From Burkholderiales bacterium (lineage in GTDB: Bacteria; Pseudomonadota; Gammaproteobacteria; Burkholderiales; Burkholderiaceae_C): a stretch of 64,000 nucleotides of DNA. The DNA lies in assembly GCA_030604135.1 (NCBI GenBank), contig JAUVWL010000001.1:303580-367579 (forward strand). The letters are read 5' to 3'. The translations under genes were made by a program, and so were the position numbers. The notes under the pieces were generated by a model. That model saw nothing but the letters and a program-made list of their open reading frames with translations, did no database searches and was not told where the DNA came from. Positions 21,898 through 30,508 of the stretch are shown piece by piece (position 1 is the first letter of the stretch; every line of letters begins with the position of its first letter).

Positions 21898-22566
21898 TCA
21901 GGGGAGCAGGGTGCGCGCCAGCACCACGGCTTGCACGCGGTTGCTCACGCCCATCTTGTCGAAGATGGCGTCCAGGTGGTTTTTCACCGTGGCCGGGGAG
22001 ATACCCAGTGCCTGTGCGATCACCTTGTTGCTGGCGCCCGTGGCCAACAAGCCCACAATCTCGCGTTGGCGATCGGTCAGTCCGAAGTCCTGCGTTCGTG
22101 GGCGCACGAACACCGGTTGGTCGGGTGCATGGAAACAACTCTCACCCTGGCCCAGTCGCATCAGCGCGGACATGAGTTCACCCATCTCCATGGACTTGGA
22201 CAGGAATGCGTTCAGTCCCGCATCTCGAGCCTGCACCGACAGCACGCCCACGTCTTCCCCTGAAATCAGACCGAACCCGATGCCTGGAAAGCGCTGCCGC
22301 ATGTCCAGGGCTGCGGCCAGACCGGTTGTGCCGGGCATTTTGTAGTCGAGCAGCACCAGGTCGAATCGTTGCGGCTCCCTTTGCAGGAGATCACAGGCTT
22401 CGGGCACCGACCCGACCGTCAGGATATCGAGTTGCGGTGCCAGCTGTCGCACGGCGACACCGAAGCTCTCGCGGAACAGCGGGTGGTCGTCCACAAGCAG
22501 CAGCCCGAATGCATCGGGCATGTCGGTCGGGTCCTGCGGGGTCTCTGACATGGGTGCAGCAAGCAT
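21898..22566 (-). CDS. NarL/FixJ-family response regulator
   Basis: A 222-residue two-domain regulator. The receiver (residues 20-140) has LLVDDHPLFRESF and the phosphoacceptor Asp in FDLVLLDYKMPGTTGL. The LuxR-type helix-turn-helix is LTDRQREIVGLLATGASNKV to TVKNHLDAIFDKMGVSNR. ATG 22551 (MSETPQ) is an alternative start. It is the first gene of the kinase operon and faces a lipoprotein/OmpA pair across a 133-bp divergent region, which it may control. Confidence 0.92.
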   Translation of the reverse strand: MLAAPMSETPQDPTDMPDAFGLLLVDDHPLFRESFGVAVRQLAPQLDILTVGSVPEACDLLQREPQRFDLVLLDYKMPGTTGLAAALDMRQRFPGIGFGLISGEDVGVLSVQARDAGLNAFLSKSMEMGELMSALMRLGQGESCFHAPDQPVFVRPRTQDFGLTDRQREIVGLLATGASNKVIAQALGISPATVKNHLDAIFDKMGVSNRVQAVVLARTLLP

Positions 22567-22570
22567 AGCC

Positions 22571-22586
22571 TCCCCCCGAGGGGGGA
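22571..22586. promoter_or_regulatory. Perfect 16-bp palindrome in the divergent region
   Basis: TCCCCCC-GA-GGGGGGA (22571-22586) lies 5 bp upstream of the response-regulator start and 114 bp before the lipoprotein gene. A dyad of this kind could be the operator of the NarL-type regulator or a promoter-proximal hairpin. The same C6/G6 motif also occurs inside the dispersed intergenic repeats of this genome, so it may be a repeat fragment. Confidence 0.35.
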
Positions 22587-22699
22587 CACCATGGGTCGAT
22601 CGGCCTATTGTCCGCAGATCACGGGCTGGCTGACACTGGTTTCACCGGGCGCATCGTCTTTGTGTCCATGTCTGAGCCATTCATCACCAGGAGGACCCC

Positions 22700-23740
22700 A
22701 TGAATCCCTTTCAACTGCTGTCTTTCCCGAGCGCCAGATACTGCCGATGCCCACAAGCCATCTTGCTGGCCTTGGGCCTCGGGCTGTCTGCCTGCGGGGG
22801 CGGCTCTGGCAGTGGTGCCGACACACTGGCTGGAGGTGCCAGCGCACCCGGGGAACCCACATCCATCGACTCGCCGGCCGGTCGGCAACTGGTGGGGGCC
22901 CTGGCGTTTCAGATGGTGCTGCAACCTTCCCCCCTGTTGGCGGCCCCACTGTTCTCCGATCTGGTCTTTGAGCGCGGTCGCCAGGCGGTCCGGATCGCGG
23001 ACGGAGACGATGGCATTCTGCGTCCGGCATCGATGACCTGGAGCGACTCCCATACCGCGCCGTCCATGGCCCGACCCCGAACCGTGCGTTTGGTGGATTG
23101 CCCCGGAGGTGGCCGGGTGCGCAGCCAGGACATCCCCGGTCTGCTGTTCTTCGACTTTGACGCCTGCACGGTCGCCGGTTTCGACGGGTCGAGTACCTAC
23201 CTGAACGGACAGGGTGAGATCGATGGCAACCGCATTCGCCTGGACATGGAAATTCGAATGGGCGGGCAGCGCATGCAGTACCGGGTGCGCGACCTCGTGG
23301 TGGAGGACCGGGGGCGGGCCTGTGATGCGCGTGTGAGCATGGCCGAAGGCAGCTTGTCTTCAGATGGTTCGGGCGGCGCCTTCATGGCGGCCTGGACCAA
23401 TGTGACCTCCGACTGGAGGCCGGCCGGCTCGGTCTGCACATGGAACGTCGACGGCCGGTTTGCGTCCAACGGAAGAACCCTGCTCGACAGTGGAGACGCC
23501 CTGCCGGCCATTCGGCACGATGTGATCATCCGCAGCCTGGAGCCGCTGCGCTACGACAGCCGCCGCCGTGACGACCTGAACTTCCCGTTTGCCGGTACCG
23601 TCCTGATTCAACCCCAGCCATCCGGCGCCCAGGTGCAGGTGCGGTTCACCGATGGCGGAGCCTATTTCCAGTTTCCTGAGGGTGACGAGACGTTTGTGTC
23701 GCAGGCCGACATGCTTGAGCGCGTTCGCTCTGCCGATTGA
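22700..23740 (+). CDS. Putative lipoprotein, function unknown
   Basis: A 346-residue protein with a signal segment ending LGLSAC (Cys32 as the likely lipidated residue), then a Gly/Ser-rich linker. The mature part has paired Cys (DCPGG with DFDACTV; GRACDA with SVCTW) and repeating beta-rich units, suggesting a secreted beta fold with disulfides. I do not recognise a family. It is preceded by GGAGGACCCC and ends 10 bp before the OmpA-type gene, so the two are probably cotranscribed and act together in the envelope. Confidence 0.75.
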   Translation: MNPFQLLSFPSARYCRCPQAILLALGLGLSACGGGSGSGADTLAGGASAPGEPTSIDSPAGRQLVGALAFQMVLQPSPLLAAPLFSDLVFERGRQAVRIADGDDGILRPASMTWSDSHTAPSMARPRTVRLVDCPGGGRVRSQDIPGLLFFDFDACTVAGFDGSSTYLNGQGEIDGNRIRLDMEIRMGGQRMQYRVRDLVVEDRGRACDARVSMAEGSLSSDGSGGAFMAAWTNVTSDWRPAGSVCTWNVDGRFASNGRTLLDSGDALPAIRHDVIIRSLEPLRYDSRRRDDLNFPFAGTVLIQPQPSGAQVQVRFTDGGAYFQFPEGDETFVSQADMLERVRSAD

Positions 23741-23750
23741 GGAGCGCACC

Positions 23751-24665
23751 ATGGGCAATGGTTTGTTGATACGCACTTGGCTGGCTGCAGCCATTCTTGC
23801 CGGGCCGGTCTCGCTGCTGGCCCAGGAGGCCGTGCCCGCCTGGTTGAGTCCTTACGAGGGATCCACGCTGAGGCAGAGCCAGGTACTGGCCTTCGACGAA
23901 TACCTGCGCGTGGTGGGAACGGTCGCGCCGGCCACGGATGCCTTGCCGCAGGGGGTTGAACGGCTGGAGGGCAAAGTCACGCGCCTGCGTTTTGACAACC
24001 CCAAGAGCCGCTCCACCCTGGAGATGGCACGCAATTACCGCCTGGCACTGGAAGCGCAAGGCTTCCAGGTCGATCACGAATGTGCCCGCAGCACCTCCTG
24101 CGGAAACCTGCGACAGCCCTCGTGGATGTCGCTCAACGGCATCAACCTGGGCGCCGCGGGTGATGTGCGCTACTTCACCGGGCGGTTGGCGGTGGCGGGC
24201 AGCCCCGTGTTCGTGAGTGTCGCGCTCAACCCGCAGGTCACCTATGTCCATGTGGTCGAGGTGGCCAGCCTGCAGCAGGGCATGGTTCGCATACAGCTTG
24301 ACGAGCTGGTAAATGCCATCGAAAGCGACGGTCGCGTCGAGTTGCCGGGTGTGCATTTCGACAGCGGAACAGCGCGTCTGCAGGCGGCTTCTGGCGAGGC
24401 GCTCGGTGCTGCGGCTGAACTGATGCGTCAATGGCCGTCGTTGCAGATCGAGGTGGTTGGCCACACCGACAGCCAGGGGAGCGAGGCCGCCAATCTGCTG
24501 CTCTCGCAACAGCGTGCGGCTGCGGTGATCGAGGCCCTGGTGGCTCGTGGCATTGCGTCCGAGCGCATGGCGGCGCGCGGGATGGGGGCCACCCAGTCCG
24601 TGGCCGACAACAGCACAGAGACAGGGCGGGCCCGCAACCGGCGGGTTGAGCTGGTGCGGCGATAG
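23751..24665 (+). CDS. DUF4892-like OmpA-family protein
   Basis: A 304-residue exported protein. The signal peptide ends near SLLAQ. Residues 30-180 resemble the DUF4892 region (LRFDNPKSRSTLEMARNYR, followed by a Cys pair). The C-terminal OmpA domain binds peptidoglycan: VHFDSGTARL, VVGHTDSQGSEAANLLLSQQ and GRARNRRVEL. ATG 23751 has GAGGAGCG in front and gives a clean signal peptide; the frame upstream overlaps the preceding gene and is discarded. It probably links its lipoprotein neighbour or the outer membrane to the wall. Confidence 0.87.
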   Translation: MGNGLLIRTWLAAAILAGPVSLLAQEAVPAWLSPYEGSTLRQSQVLAFDEYLRVVGTVAPATDALPQGVERLEGKVTRLRFDNPKSRSTLEMARNYRLALEAQGFQVDHECARSTSCGNLRQPSWMSLNGINLGAAGDVRYFTGRLAVAGSPVFVSVALNPQVTYVHVVEVASLQQGMVRIQLDELVNAIESDGRVELPGVHFDSGTARLQAASGEALGAAAELMRQWPSLQIEVVGHTDSQGSEAANLLLSQQRAAAVIEALVARGIASERMAARGMGATQSVADNSTETGRARNRRVELVRR

Positions 24666-24716
24666 GAGAGATGGTGTGCCCACGCCCGGCCGGGGCGCTG
24701 GACCGATAATCCTCGC

Positions 24717-25460
24717 ATGTCCTCTCCCAAAGTCCTGTTCGGCTTCCATGCCGTCGGTGTCCGGCTCAAGACCGCGCCCGACTCCATCATCGAAATCTAT
24801 TTCGACGCCTCGCGGCGCGACCAGCGCATGCGCCAGTTCCTGGACCGGGCGCGCGAGGTGGGCGCCCGTCTGATCGAGGCCGATGGGCTGCGCATCGCCA
24901 AGCTGGCCGGCAGCCATGGCCATCAGGGTGTAGCTGCAAGGGTGCAGCCCGTGGCCCAGGCGCGCTCGCTCGATGGCCTGCTGGAGCAGCTGGAGGCAGA
25001 CGCCCAGGTGCCCTTGCTGCTGGTGCTCGACGGTGTGACCGATCCGCACAACCTCGGGGCCTGCCTGCGCGTGGCCGATGGGGCAGGGGCCCATGCGGTG
25101 ATTGCACCCAAGGACCACGCCGCCGGCATCAACGCCACCGTGGCCAAGGTCGCCAGCGGTGCGGCCGAGACCATGCCGTACTTCATGGTGACCAACCTCG
25201 CGCGCACGCTGGGCGAACTCAAGGAGCGCAACATCTGGGTCATCGGCACCAGCGACGACGCACCCAAGACCCTGTACCAGGTCGACCTCAAGGGACCGGT
25301 GGCCCTGGTGCTGGGTGCCGAAGGGCAGGGCATGCGCCAGCTCACCCGCAAGACCTGCGACGAGCTGGTGTCCATTCCCATGCAGGGCGCGGTCGAAAGC
25401 CTGAACGTGTCGGTGGCCAGCGGCGTCTGCCTGTACGAGGCGCTGCGCCAGCGCAGCTGA
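24717..25460 (+). CDS. rlmB: 23S rRNA (guanosine-2'-O-)-methyltransferase RlmB
   Basis: A 247-residue SPOUT enzyme that methylates G2251 in the peptidyl-transferase P loop. The N-terminal substrate-binding domain (FGFHAVGVRLK) is followed by the knotted domain with motif 1 LDGVTDPHNLGACLRVADGAG, motif 2 LVLGAEGQGMRQLT and motif 3 IPMQGAVESLNVSVASGV. All SAM-knot motifs are intact. The sirtuin gene begins 3 bp after its stop. Confidence 0.95.
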   Translation: MSSPKVLFGFHAVGVRLKTAPDSIIEIYFDASRRDQRMRQFLDRAREVGARLIEADGLRIAKLAGSHGHQGVAARVQPVAQARSLDGLLEQLEADAQVPLLLVLDGVTDPHNLGACLRVADGAGAHAVIAPKDHAAGINATVAKVASGAAETMPYFMVTNLARTLGELKERNIWVIGTSDDAPKTLYQVDLKGPVALVLGAEGQGMRQLTRKTCDELVSIPMQGAVESLNVSVASGVCLYEALRQRS

Positions 25461-25463
25461 GCC

Positions 25464-26225
25464 GTGGCCGACCTGTTGGCCGAAGCGCAGGTGCGCAGCT
25501 GGCTCGACGAGGCCGGGCGCGTTGTGGTGCTCACCGGCGCCGGCGTCAGTGCCGAATCGGGCGTGCCGACTTTTCGTGACGCGCTGACCGGCTTGTGGGC
25601 CCGTTACTCACCCGAAGAGCTGGCGACCGAGGCGGCATTCCGCGCCCATCCACAGCGGGTCTGGGACTGGTATCTGCAGCGTCGTCAGGCGCTGGAGTGC
25701 GTGCGCCCCAACGCCGGACACGTGGCGTTGGCGCGCTATGCCATGCGTTACCCGGGCAAACTGACGCTGGTGACGCAGAACGTCGATGGCCTTCACCAGC
25801 AGGCAGGGCAGGCAGAGACCCTGGCCTTGCACGGTGACATCCGTTCCGAATGCTGGCTGGATGCCCCGCGCGCCTGTTGCCAGGGGCAAGCACCACGGAT
25901 CGGGCATCCGCCCAGGTGTGCGGTGTGTGGCAACCTCAGGCGACCTGCTGTGGTCTGGTTTGGAGAGGCCTTGCCTGCCACGGTGCTGGAGGCCGCCGAG
26001 CGTGCAAGCGCCGAATGTCATCTGATGTTGGTGGTCGGCACGGCCGGTGTGGTGTACCCTGCTGCCGGTCTGGTGCATCTGGCCAGGCGTGCCGGGGCTC
26101 GGCTGGCGATCGTCAACCCCGAGCCCACTGCACTGGACAGCCTGGCCGATGTCTGCCTGCGCAGTGCCTCGGCCCAGTGTCTGCCGCGACTGCTGGAGGC
26201 CGCACCTCTGGCCGGATCTGATTGA
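25464..26225 (+). CDS. cobB: Sirtuin NAD-dependent protein deacylase (CobB-type)
   Basis: A 253-residue class III sirtuin from GTG 25464. NAD-binding GAGVSAESGVPTFRD, TQNVDGLH and the catalytic His in LHGDIR are present, with zinc-ligand cysteines between CW and CAVCG. The YxxR signature in VWDWYLQRR is the one that confers desuccinylase/demalonylase activity in E. coli CobB and SIRT5. It starts 3 bp after rlmB. The symbol should not be confused with the cobyrinate synthase gene at the end of the window. Confidence 0.9.
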   Translation: MADLLAEAQVRSWLDEAGRVVVLTGAGVSAESGVPTFRDALTGLWARYSPEELATEAAFRAHPQRVWDWYLQRRQALECVRPNAGHVALARYAMRYPGKLTLVTQNVDGLHQQAGQAETLALHGDIRSECWLDAPRACCQGQAPRIGHPPRCAVCGNLRRPAVVWFGEALPATVLEAAERASAECHLMLVVGTAGVVYPAAGLVHLARRAGARLAIVNPEPTALDSLADVCLRSASAQCLPRLLEAAPLAGSD

Positions 26226-26248
26226 ACAACAGCTGAAAGGATGGACCG

Positions 26249-27523
26249 ATGGATGCCCTGGACAACACCACTGCAAACCGCATCAACCTGATCGAACGGG
26301 TGCAGGCCATCCTGTTGCGCCCGAAGGAGACCTGGCCGACCATCGCTTCCGAGGGCCACGACGCCAAGACGATTTACCGCGACTACCTGGTTTACCTGGC
26401 CGGTATCTCAGCCGTCGCTTCCTTCATCGGACTGAGCCTGGTGGGCGTGGGCGCCATGGGCTTTCACTTTCGGGTTCCGGTGCTCAATGGCCTGGCCAAT
26501 ATGGTGGTGGGTTTTGTGTTGACGCTGGCCATGGTTTACGTGGTGGCGTTCATTGCCGATGCGCTTGCCCCCAGCTTCAAGGGCGAAAAAGACCTGCCAT
26601 CGGCCTTCAGGCTGGTCGCCTATGGCGCCACGGCGGGTTTGCTCGGCGGCGTGTTTCAGGTGCTGCCGGCCCTGTCGATTCTGGGTTTGCTGGCAGGCCT
26701 GTACTCCATCTACCTTTTCTACACCGGTGTTCCGGTGATGATGAAGGTGCCCCAGGACAAGGCGTTGCCGTACACCGCGGTCCTGGTGGTCTGCAGTCTG
26801 GTGGCCGGTCTGGTGGTGGGCATGCTCAGCGTGGCCCTCACCGGTGCGGGCGCGGGCAGAGGCATGCACATGGGGGCGTCATCCGGTAAAGGCGATGTCG
26901 AGATTCGACTGCCCGGCACGGAGATCCGCATTGACACCGGCAAGCTGGAGGAGGCCGGTCGTCAGATGGAGGCCGCTGCCAAGCGCATGGAAGAAGCGCA
27001 GGCCAGGGGCGACGGCCAGGCCGCTGGCAAGGCGCTGAGCGAGATGATGGGTGCCATGACCGGTGCTGGCCAGGGTGGTCAGCCTTTCGCTCCCGATCTC
27101 ATGCAGCAGTCCTTGCCGGACCGCCTGTTGCGCATGGAGCGCACGGCCATCGAAGCCCGTACCGACTCGGCCATGGGCATGAGCCTGTCTCGGGTCACGG
27201 CAGAGTACAGCTCGTCGGATGCACGGGTCGAGGTCGTTTTCCAGGACATCGGCGCGGTACCTGCCCTGGCCATGGTCATGGGGGCTTGGGCCGGCAGCAC
27301 CGTGAACCGGGAAACACGCGAGGAGGTTGAGCGCGTGTTTCAGCGCGATGGCATCACCTTCAAGGAGGAATACCGCAAGGATGGCAGCCAGGCCGAGTTG
27401 ACCGGCCTGCTGCCCAACGGTGTGCTGGTCGAACTCAGCGGCGACAGCGTGGACATCGAGGGACTGCGCCAGGCCTGGCGCGACATCGATATTCGGCGCC
27501 TGGCCGGTCTGAAGCGCTCATGA
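26249..27523 (+). CDS. Yip1-domain membrane protein
   Basis: A 424-residue protein. Residues 10-195 form a Yip1 domain with about five transmembrane helices, starting from NLIERVQAILLRPKETWPTIA. The C-terminal 220 residues are soluble: a Glu/Ala coiled coil (KLEEAGRQMEAAAKRMEEAQ) and a mixed alpha/beta tail. Short Yip1 proteins are common; this one carries an added C-terminal region that I cannot assign. The gene is 23 bp after the sirtuin, preceded by GAAAGGATG. Function is unknown. Confidence 0.8.
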   Translation: MDALDNTTANRINLIERVQAILLRPKETWPTIASEGHDAKTIYRDYLVYLAGISAVASFIGLSLVGVGAMGFHFRVPVLNGLANMVVGFVLTLAMVYVVAFIADALAPSFKGEKDLPSAFRLVAYGATAGLLGGVFQVLPALSILGLLAGLYSIYLFYTGVPVMMKVPQDKALPYTAVLVVCSLVAGLVVGMLSVALTGAGAGRGMHMGASSGKGDVEIRLPGTEIRIDTGKLEEAGRQMEAAAKRMEEAQARGDGQAAGKALSEMMGAMTGAGQGGQPFAPDLMQQSLPDRLLRMERTAIEARTDSAMGMSLSRVTAEYSSSDARVEVVFQDIGAVPALAMVMGAWAGSTVNRETREEVERVFQRDGITFKEEYRKDGSQAELTGLLPNGVLVELSGDSVDIEGLRQAWRDIDIRRLAGLKRS

Positions 27524-27531
27524 TCTGGGCT

Positions 27532-28128
27532 TCAGACGAGGCCCGCTGCACCCAGCGCACCCCCGGTGCCGATCAGCAGCAACAGGTGCACCCGGGTGCG
27601 CCACACCACCAGGGTGGTCAGGGCCATCAGAAGCCACAGGGGCCAGTCCCTGGCCGGCTGGTTGTTTGACGAGATCAGCAGCCAGCCTGTGGCGATCAGC
27701 AGGGCAATCACGATGGGCGCCATGCCCGCCTTGAAGGCGCGCACCCCATGACGCTCCCGGTGTCGGTGGGCCCAGCGGCTGGCCGCGTAGCTCAGCACCG
27801 ACGAGGGCAGCAGGATGGCCACCATGGTCACGGCCACGCCCAGCTGGGCCAGCGTCCAGGCCAGCCAGCCGTCCAAGGTTCCGCCCCCCGCATTGAGGCC
27901 CACATTCCAGCCCAGCAGCGCCACGAACAGCACGTTCGGCCCGGGTGCTGCCTGAGACAGGGCGATCGACGAGGTGAACTGGGCGTCGGTGATCCAGCCA
28001 TTCTGGTGCACCAGATAGCGGTGCATGTCCGGCGCGGTGGTGATGGCGCCACCGATGGCCAGCAGCGACAGCAGGGCGAAGTGCCCAAACAGGTCCAGCC
28101 ATTGCGCCAGTGTCAGGCTCGTGGCCAT
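27532..28128 (-). CDS. chrA: Chromate transporter, short-chain subunit 2
   Basis: A 198-residue membrane protein, one half of a short-chain ChrA pair. The chromate-ion transporter block is recognisable in WLDLFGHFALLSLLAIGGA and SQAAPGPNVLFVALLGW. Its ATG (28126-28128) overlaps the stop of the first subunit by one base, so translation is coupled. Short-chain pairs assemble as heterodimers with opposite membrane topology. A longer frame to 28221 is antisense-free but begins inside subunit 1 and is rejected. Substrate (chromate or another anion) is unproven. Confidence 0.88.
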   Translation of the reverse strand: MATSLTLAQWLDLFGHFALLSLLAIGGAITTAPDMHRYLVHQNGWITDAQFTSSIALSQAAPGPNVLFVALLGWNVGLNAGGGTLDGWLAWTLAQLGVAVTMVAILLPSSVLSYAASRWAHRHRERHGVRAFKAGMAPIVIALLIATGWLLISSNNQPARDWPLWLLMALTTLVVWRTRVHLLLLIGTGGALGAAGLV

Positions 28129-28736
28129 CAGGGCTGTTCTCCAGACTGGGCGAGGGCCTGCCGGCTCAGCATCTGGCTGGCACGCAGACAGGCCACTGCG
28201 CCCACACCCAGCAGCACCCACACCAGGGGCCAGCGCAACAGGGCAATTGCGACAAAGGTCACTGCGGCCAGCAACACACAGGTGGCCATGCCCATAGGGT
28301 TGCGCTCCAGGGCGGCCATCAGGCGGATACCGGTGGCCGTGACCAGACCTGCGGCCACGGCACCCATGCCACGCAGGGCACCGGTGGCCAGCGGGCTGTC
28401 GGCCACCTGTCCGTAGAGCGCCACGAGCACAAGGACCACGATCAGTGGCGCCAGCAGCATGCCCGACAGGGCGGCCACCGCGCCGCCCAGACCAAAATGG
28501 CGGCCTCCGATCATCATGGCCAGGTTGACGACGTTCGGTCCGGGCAACACCTGGGCCACGGCCCAGTCTTCGACAAACTGCTCTCGGGTGAGCCAGCGTT
28601 TGCGCTCCACGAGTTCGCGCTGCACCACGGCAATCACACCGCCGAAGCCCTGCAGGGCCAGCCAGGTGAAACTCCAGAACAGATCGGCCTTGTCTTTTGG
28701 CTGTTGCAGAGCAGGCGTGAGTGGTTCGGGAGGCAT
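28128..28736 (-). CDS. chrA: Chromate transporter, short-chain subunit 1
   Basis: A 202-residue membrane protein and partner of the downstream subunit. The conserved FTWLALQGFGGVIAVVQREL and QVLPGPNVVNLAMMIG blocks define the N-terminal ChrA domain. Five to six hydrophobic helices follow. It is the first gene of a two-gene minus-strand operon and is divergent from rpsF across 218 bp. Confidence 0.88.
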   Translation of the reverse strand: MPPEPLTPALQQPKDKADLFWSFTWLALQGFGGVIAVVQRELVERKRWLTREQFVEDWAVAQVLPGPNVVNLAMMIGGRHFGLGGAVAALSGMLLAPLIVVLVLVALYGQVADSPLATGALRGMGAVAAGLVTATGIRLMAALERNPMGMATCVLLAAVTFVAIALLRWPLVWVLLGVGAVACLRASQMLSRQALAQSGEQP

Positions 28737-28807
28737 GTCGTCGGCAGTTGGCTGGGCAATTGAGTATGCCAGTGGCTTCTGATGCCAGTTGTGGTCAGTT
28801 TGCTACC

Positions 28808-28836
28808 TTGATGTGCTGCTCGCGGCTTGTTATAAT
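28808..28836 (+). promoter_or_regulatory. Sigma-70 promoter of the rpsF operon
   Basis: TTGATG (28808-28813), a 17-nt spacer and a perfect TATAAT (28831-28836). This is the best promoter match in the window. Transcription would start near 28843, leaving an untranslated leader of about 110 nt before rpsF. Confidence 0.8.
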
Positions 28837-28851
28837 ATTGGGCTTACCTTG

Positions 28852-28900
28852 CTGCACCCCGAGTTGACGCCGGGGGCAGCTTCTTCCGGCGCTGCTCAAG
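28852..28900 (+). promoter_or_regulatory. Structured rpsF leader (possible S6:S18 autoregulatory site)
   Basis: The leader contains a 9-bp stem with one bulged A (CTGC-A-CCCCG, 28852-28861, with CGGGG-GCAG, 28871-28879). An alternative hairpin is GCAGC (28876-28880) with GCTGC (28891-28895), whose loop contains a CCG. The two share 28876-28879, so they exclude each other. S6:S18 complexes autoregulate rpsF operons through leader RNAs with a CCG box; whether this is one is inferred, not shown. Confidence 0.35.
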
Positions 28901-28954
28901 ATTCAATCCGGAATTCTTAGCCTGAGCGGGTCGGTCCATCCACAAGGAGAGTCC

Positions 28955-29329
28955 ATGCGTCACTATGAAATCGTCCTGCTGATCCACCCGGACCAGAGCG
29001 AACAGGTTCCGGCCATGCTGGAGCGCTACAAAGGCATGATCACCGCCGGCGGCGGCAAGATCCACCGTGTTGAAGACTGGGGCCGCCGTCAGCTGGCATA
29101 CCAGATCAACAAGCTTTCCAAAGCCCACTACCTGTGCGTCAACATCGAGGCCGATCAGGCCGTGATGGCCGAGCTGGAGCACGCCTTCAAGTTCAACGAC
29201 GCCGTGCTGCGCCACCTGAGCATCCAGAAGAAGAAGGCCGAAACCGGCCCTTCGGCCATGATGAAGTCGGTCGAGCGTGAAGAGGCCCGCAAGTCCCAGC
29301 AACAGTCGCAGGAGCAGACCGCCGCCTGA
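28955..29329 (+). CDS. rpsF: 30S ribosomal protein S6
   Basis: A 124-residue ribosomal protein of the 30S platform and partner of S18. It opens with [18 protein letters not shown] and has the conserved [16 protein letters not shown] and [10 protein letters not shown] segments. The C-terminal tail is extended and Gln-rich ([11 protein letters not shown]). A strong AAGGAGAGTCC ribosome-binding site precedes it. It is the first gene of the rpsF-priB-rpsR-rplI operon. Confidence 0.97.
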   Translation: MRHYEIVLLIHPDQSEQVPAMLERYKGMITAGGGKIHRVEDWGRRQLAYQINKLSKAHYLCVNIEADQAVMAELEHAFKFNDAVLRHLSIQKKKAETGPSAMMKSVEREEARKSQQQSQEQTAA

Positions 29330-29355
29330 TCCGGTGGCGCGAGTCAGCCCAGCAG

Positions 29356-29643
29356 GTGAACCAAGTCGAGTTGTCAGCCGTCGTGGTGCAGGTGCAGAGC
29401 CTGCGTTACACGCCGGCAGGCGTACCGGCCCTCAATCTCGTGCTGGAGCACGAATCAGAGATCACCGAACTGGACACCCCCCGAGTGGTGAAGCTGCAAC
29501 TGAAGGCCGTGGCCTTCGGTGTGATGGCCGAAACCCTGTCCCGACAGGGGCTCGTTTCGGACTGCCGCTTCCAGGGGTTCCTGGCCAACTCGCGCAACGG
29601 CAAAGGCGTGGTGTTCCACATCCAGCATTTCAGCAAGACATAG
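29356..29643 (+). CDS. priB: Primosomal replication protein N
   Basis: A 95-residue single-domain OB-fold protein of the restart primosome, which stabilises PriA on DNA. It starts at GTG 29356 (MNQVELSAVVVQVQSLRYTP). The core strands (ALNLVLEHES, VVKLQLKAVAFG) and the C-terminal GFLANSRNGKGVVFHIQ match PriB. It lies between rpsF and rpsR as in other beta- and gammaproteobacteria. Confidence 0.93.
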   Translation: MNQVELSAVVVQVQSLRYTPAGVPALNLVLEHESEITELDTPRVVKLQLKAVAFGVMAETLSRQGLVSDCRFQGFLANSRNGKGVVFHIQHFSKT

Positions 29644-29655
29644 GAGAGGCCCATC

Positions 29656-29937
29656 ATGGCTGCACCCAAGCGTTTCAACAAAGACAAGCGCCCCAAGCGC
29701 AACACCCAGTCGCTGCTCTTCAAGCGCAAGCGTTTCTGCCGCTTCACCGTTGCCGGCGTCGAAGAGGTGGACTACAAGGACATCGACGTCCTGCGTGACT
29801 TCGTAGCCGAGAACGGCAAGATCATTCCCGCCCGCCTGACCGGCACCCGCGCCATCTACCAGCGCCAGGTGACCACCGCCATCAAGCGCGCCCGTTTCCT
29901 GGCCATGCTGCCGTACAGCGACCAGCATCGCGTCTGA
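29656..29937 (+). CDS. rpsR: 30S ribosomal protein S18
   Basis: A 93-residue basic ribosomal protein that binds S6 on the platform. The core [20 protein letters not shown] and [20 protein letters not shown] is typical, with an N-terminal Lys/Arg-rich extension found in Burkholderiales. It starts 12 bp after priB with AGGAGAGG upstream. Confidence 0.97.
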   Translation: MAAPKRFNKDKRPKRNTQSLLFKRKRFCRFTVAGVEEVDYKDIDVLRDFVAENGKIIPARLTGTRAIYQRQVTTAIKRARFLAMLPYSDQHRV

Positions 29938-29950
29938 AGGAGAGCCTGAC

Positions 29951-30403
29951 ATGCAAATCATCCTGCTCGACAAAGTTGTCAACCTCGGCGCCCTGGGCGA
30001 CGTGGTCAAGGTCAAGGACGGCTACGCCCGCAACTACCTGATCCCCTCTGGCCGTGCACGCCGTGCCACCCAGACCGCCATTGCCGAATTCGAAGCGCGC
30101 CGTGCCGAGCTCGAAAAAGCGGCCGCGGCCAAGCTCGCCGCAGCCCAGGCATTGGGTGAGAAGCTGGCCGCCGTGACGGTCAAGCTGTCGCAAAAGGCCG
30201 GCGTCGATGGCCGTCTGTTTGGCTCCGTGACCAACCACGACGTGTCCGAAGAGCTGAACAAGCAAGGCTTCTCGGTCGCCAAGGCCCAGGTGCGCATGCC
30301 CAACGGCCCACTGAAGATGGTGGGTGACTACACGGTCAGCGTCAATCTGCACACCGACGTCACCGTCGACGTTCCGGTGACGGTGCTGGGCGAAACCGCC
30401 TGA
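29951..30403 (+). CDS. rplI: 50S ribosomal protein L9
   Basis: A 150-residue two-domain ribosomal protein. The N-terminal domain ([29 protein letters not shown]) binds 23S rRNA. A long helix of Ala/Glu/Lys leads to the C-terminal domain ([20 protein letters not shown]). It is the last gene before a clear terminator and has AAGGAGAGCC upstream. Confidence 0.97.
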   Translation: MQIILLDKVVNLGALGDVVKVKDGYARNYLIPSGRARRATQTAIAEFEARRAELEKAAAAKLAAAQALGEKLAAVTVKLSQKAGVDGRLFGSVTNHDVSEELNKQGFSVAKAQVRMPNGPLKMVGDYTVSVNLHTDVTVDVPVTVLGETA

Positions 30404-30438
30404 TTGTCCGGCCCGGCGCCAAGAGCGCCGGCCTCTCC

Positions 30439-30480
30439 AAGAGCCGCAGCCCCCTCAGGGGTGAGCGGCTCTTGTCGTTT
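30439..30480 (+). terminator. Terminator of the rpsF-rplI operon
   Basis: AAGAGCCGC (30439-30447) pairs with GCGGCTCTT (30465-30473). An inner CCCCTCAGGGG hairpin (30451-30461) stacks above it, and GTCGTTTC follows. The stem is long and stable and the T tract is short. It separates the ribosomal operon from dnaB. Confidence 0.65.
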
Positions 30481-30508
30481 CTGAGCACCGCCGGTCGATC
30501 AGGGAGAC

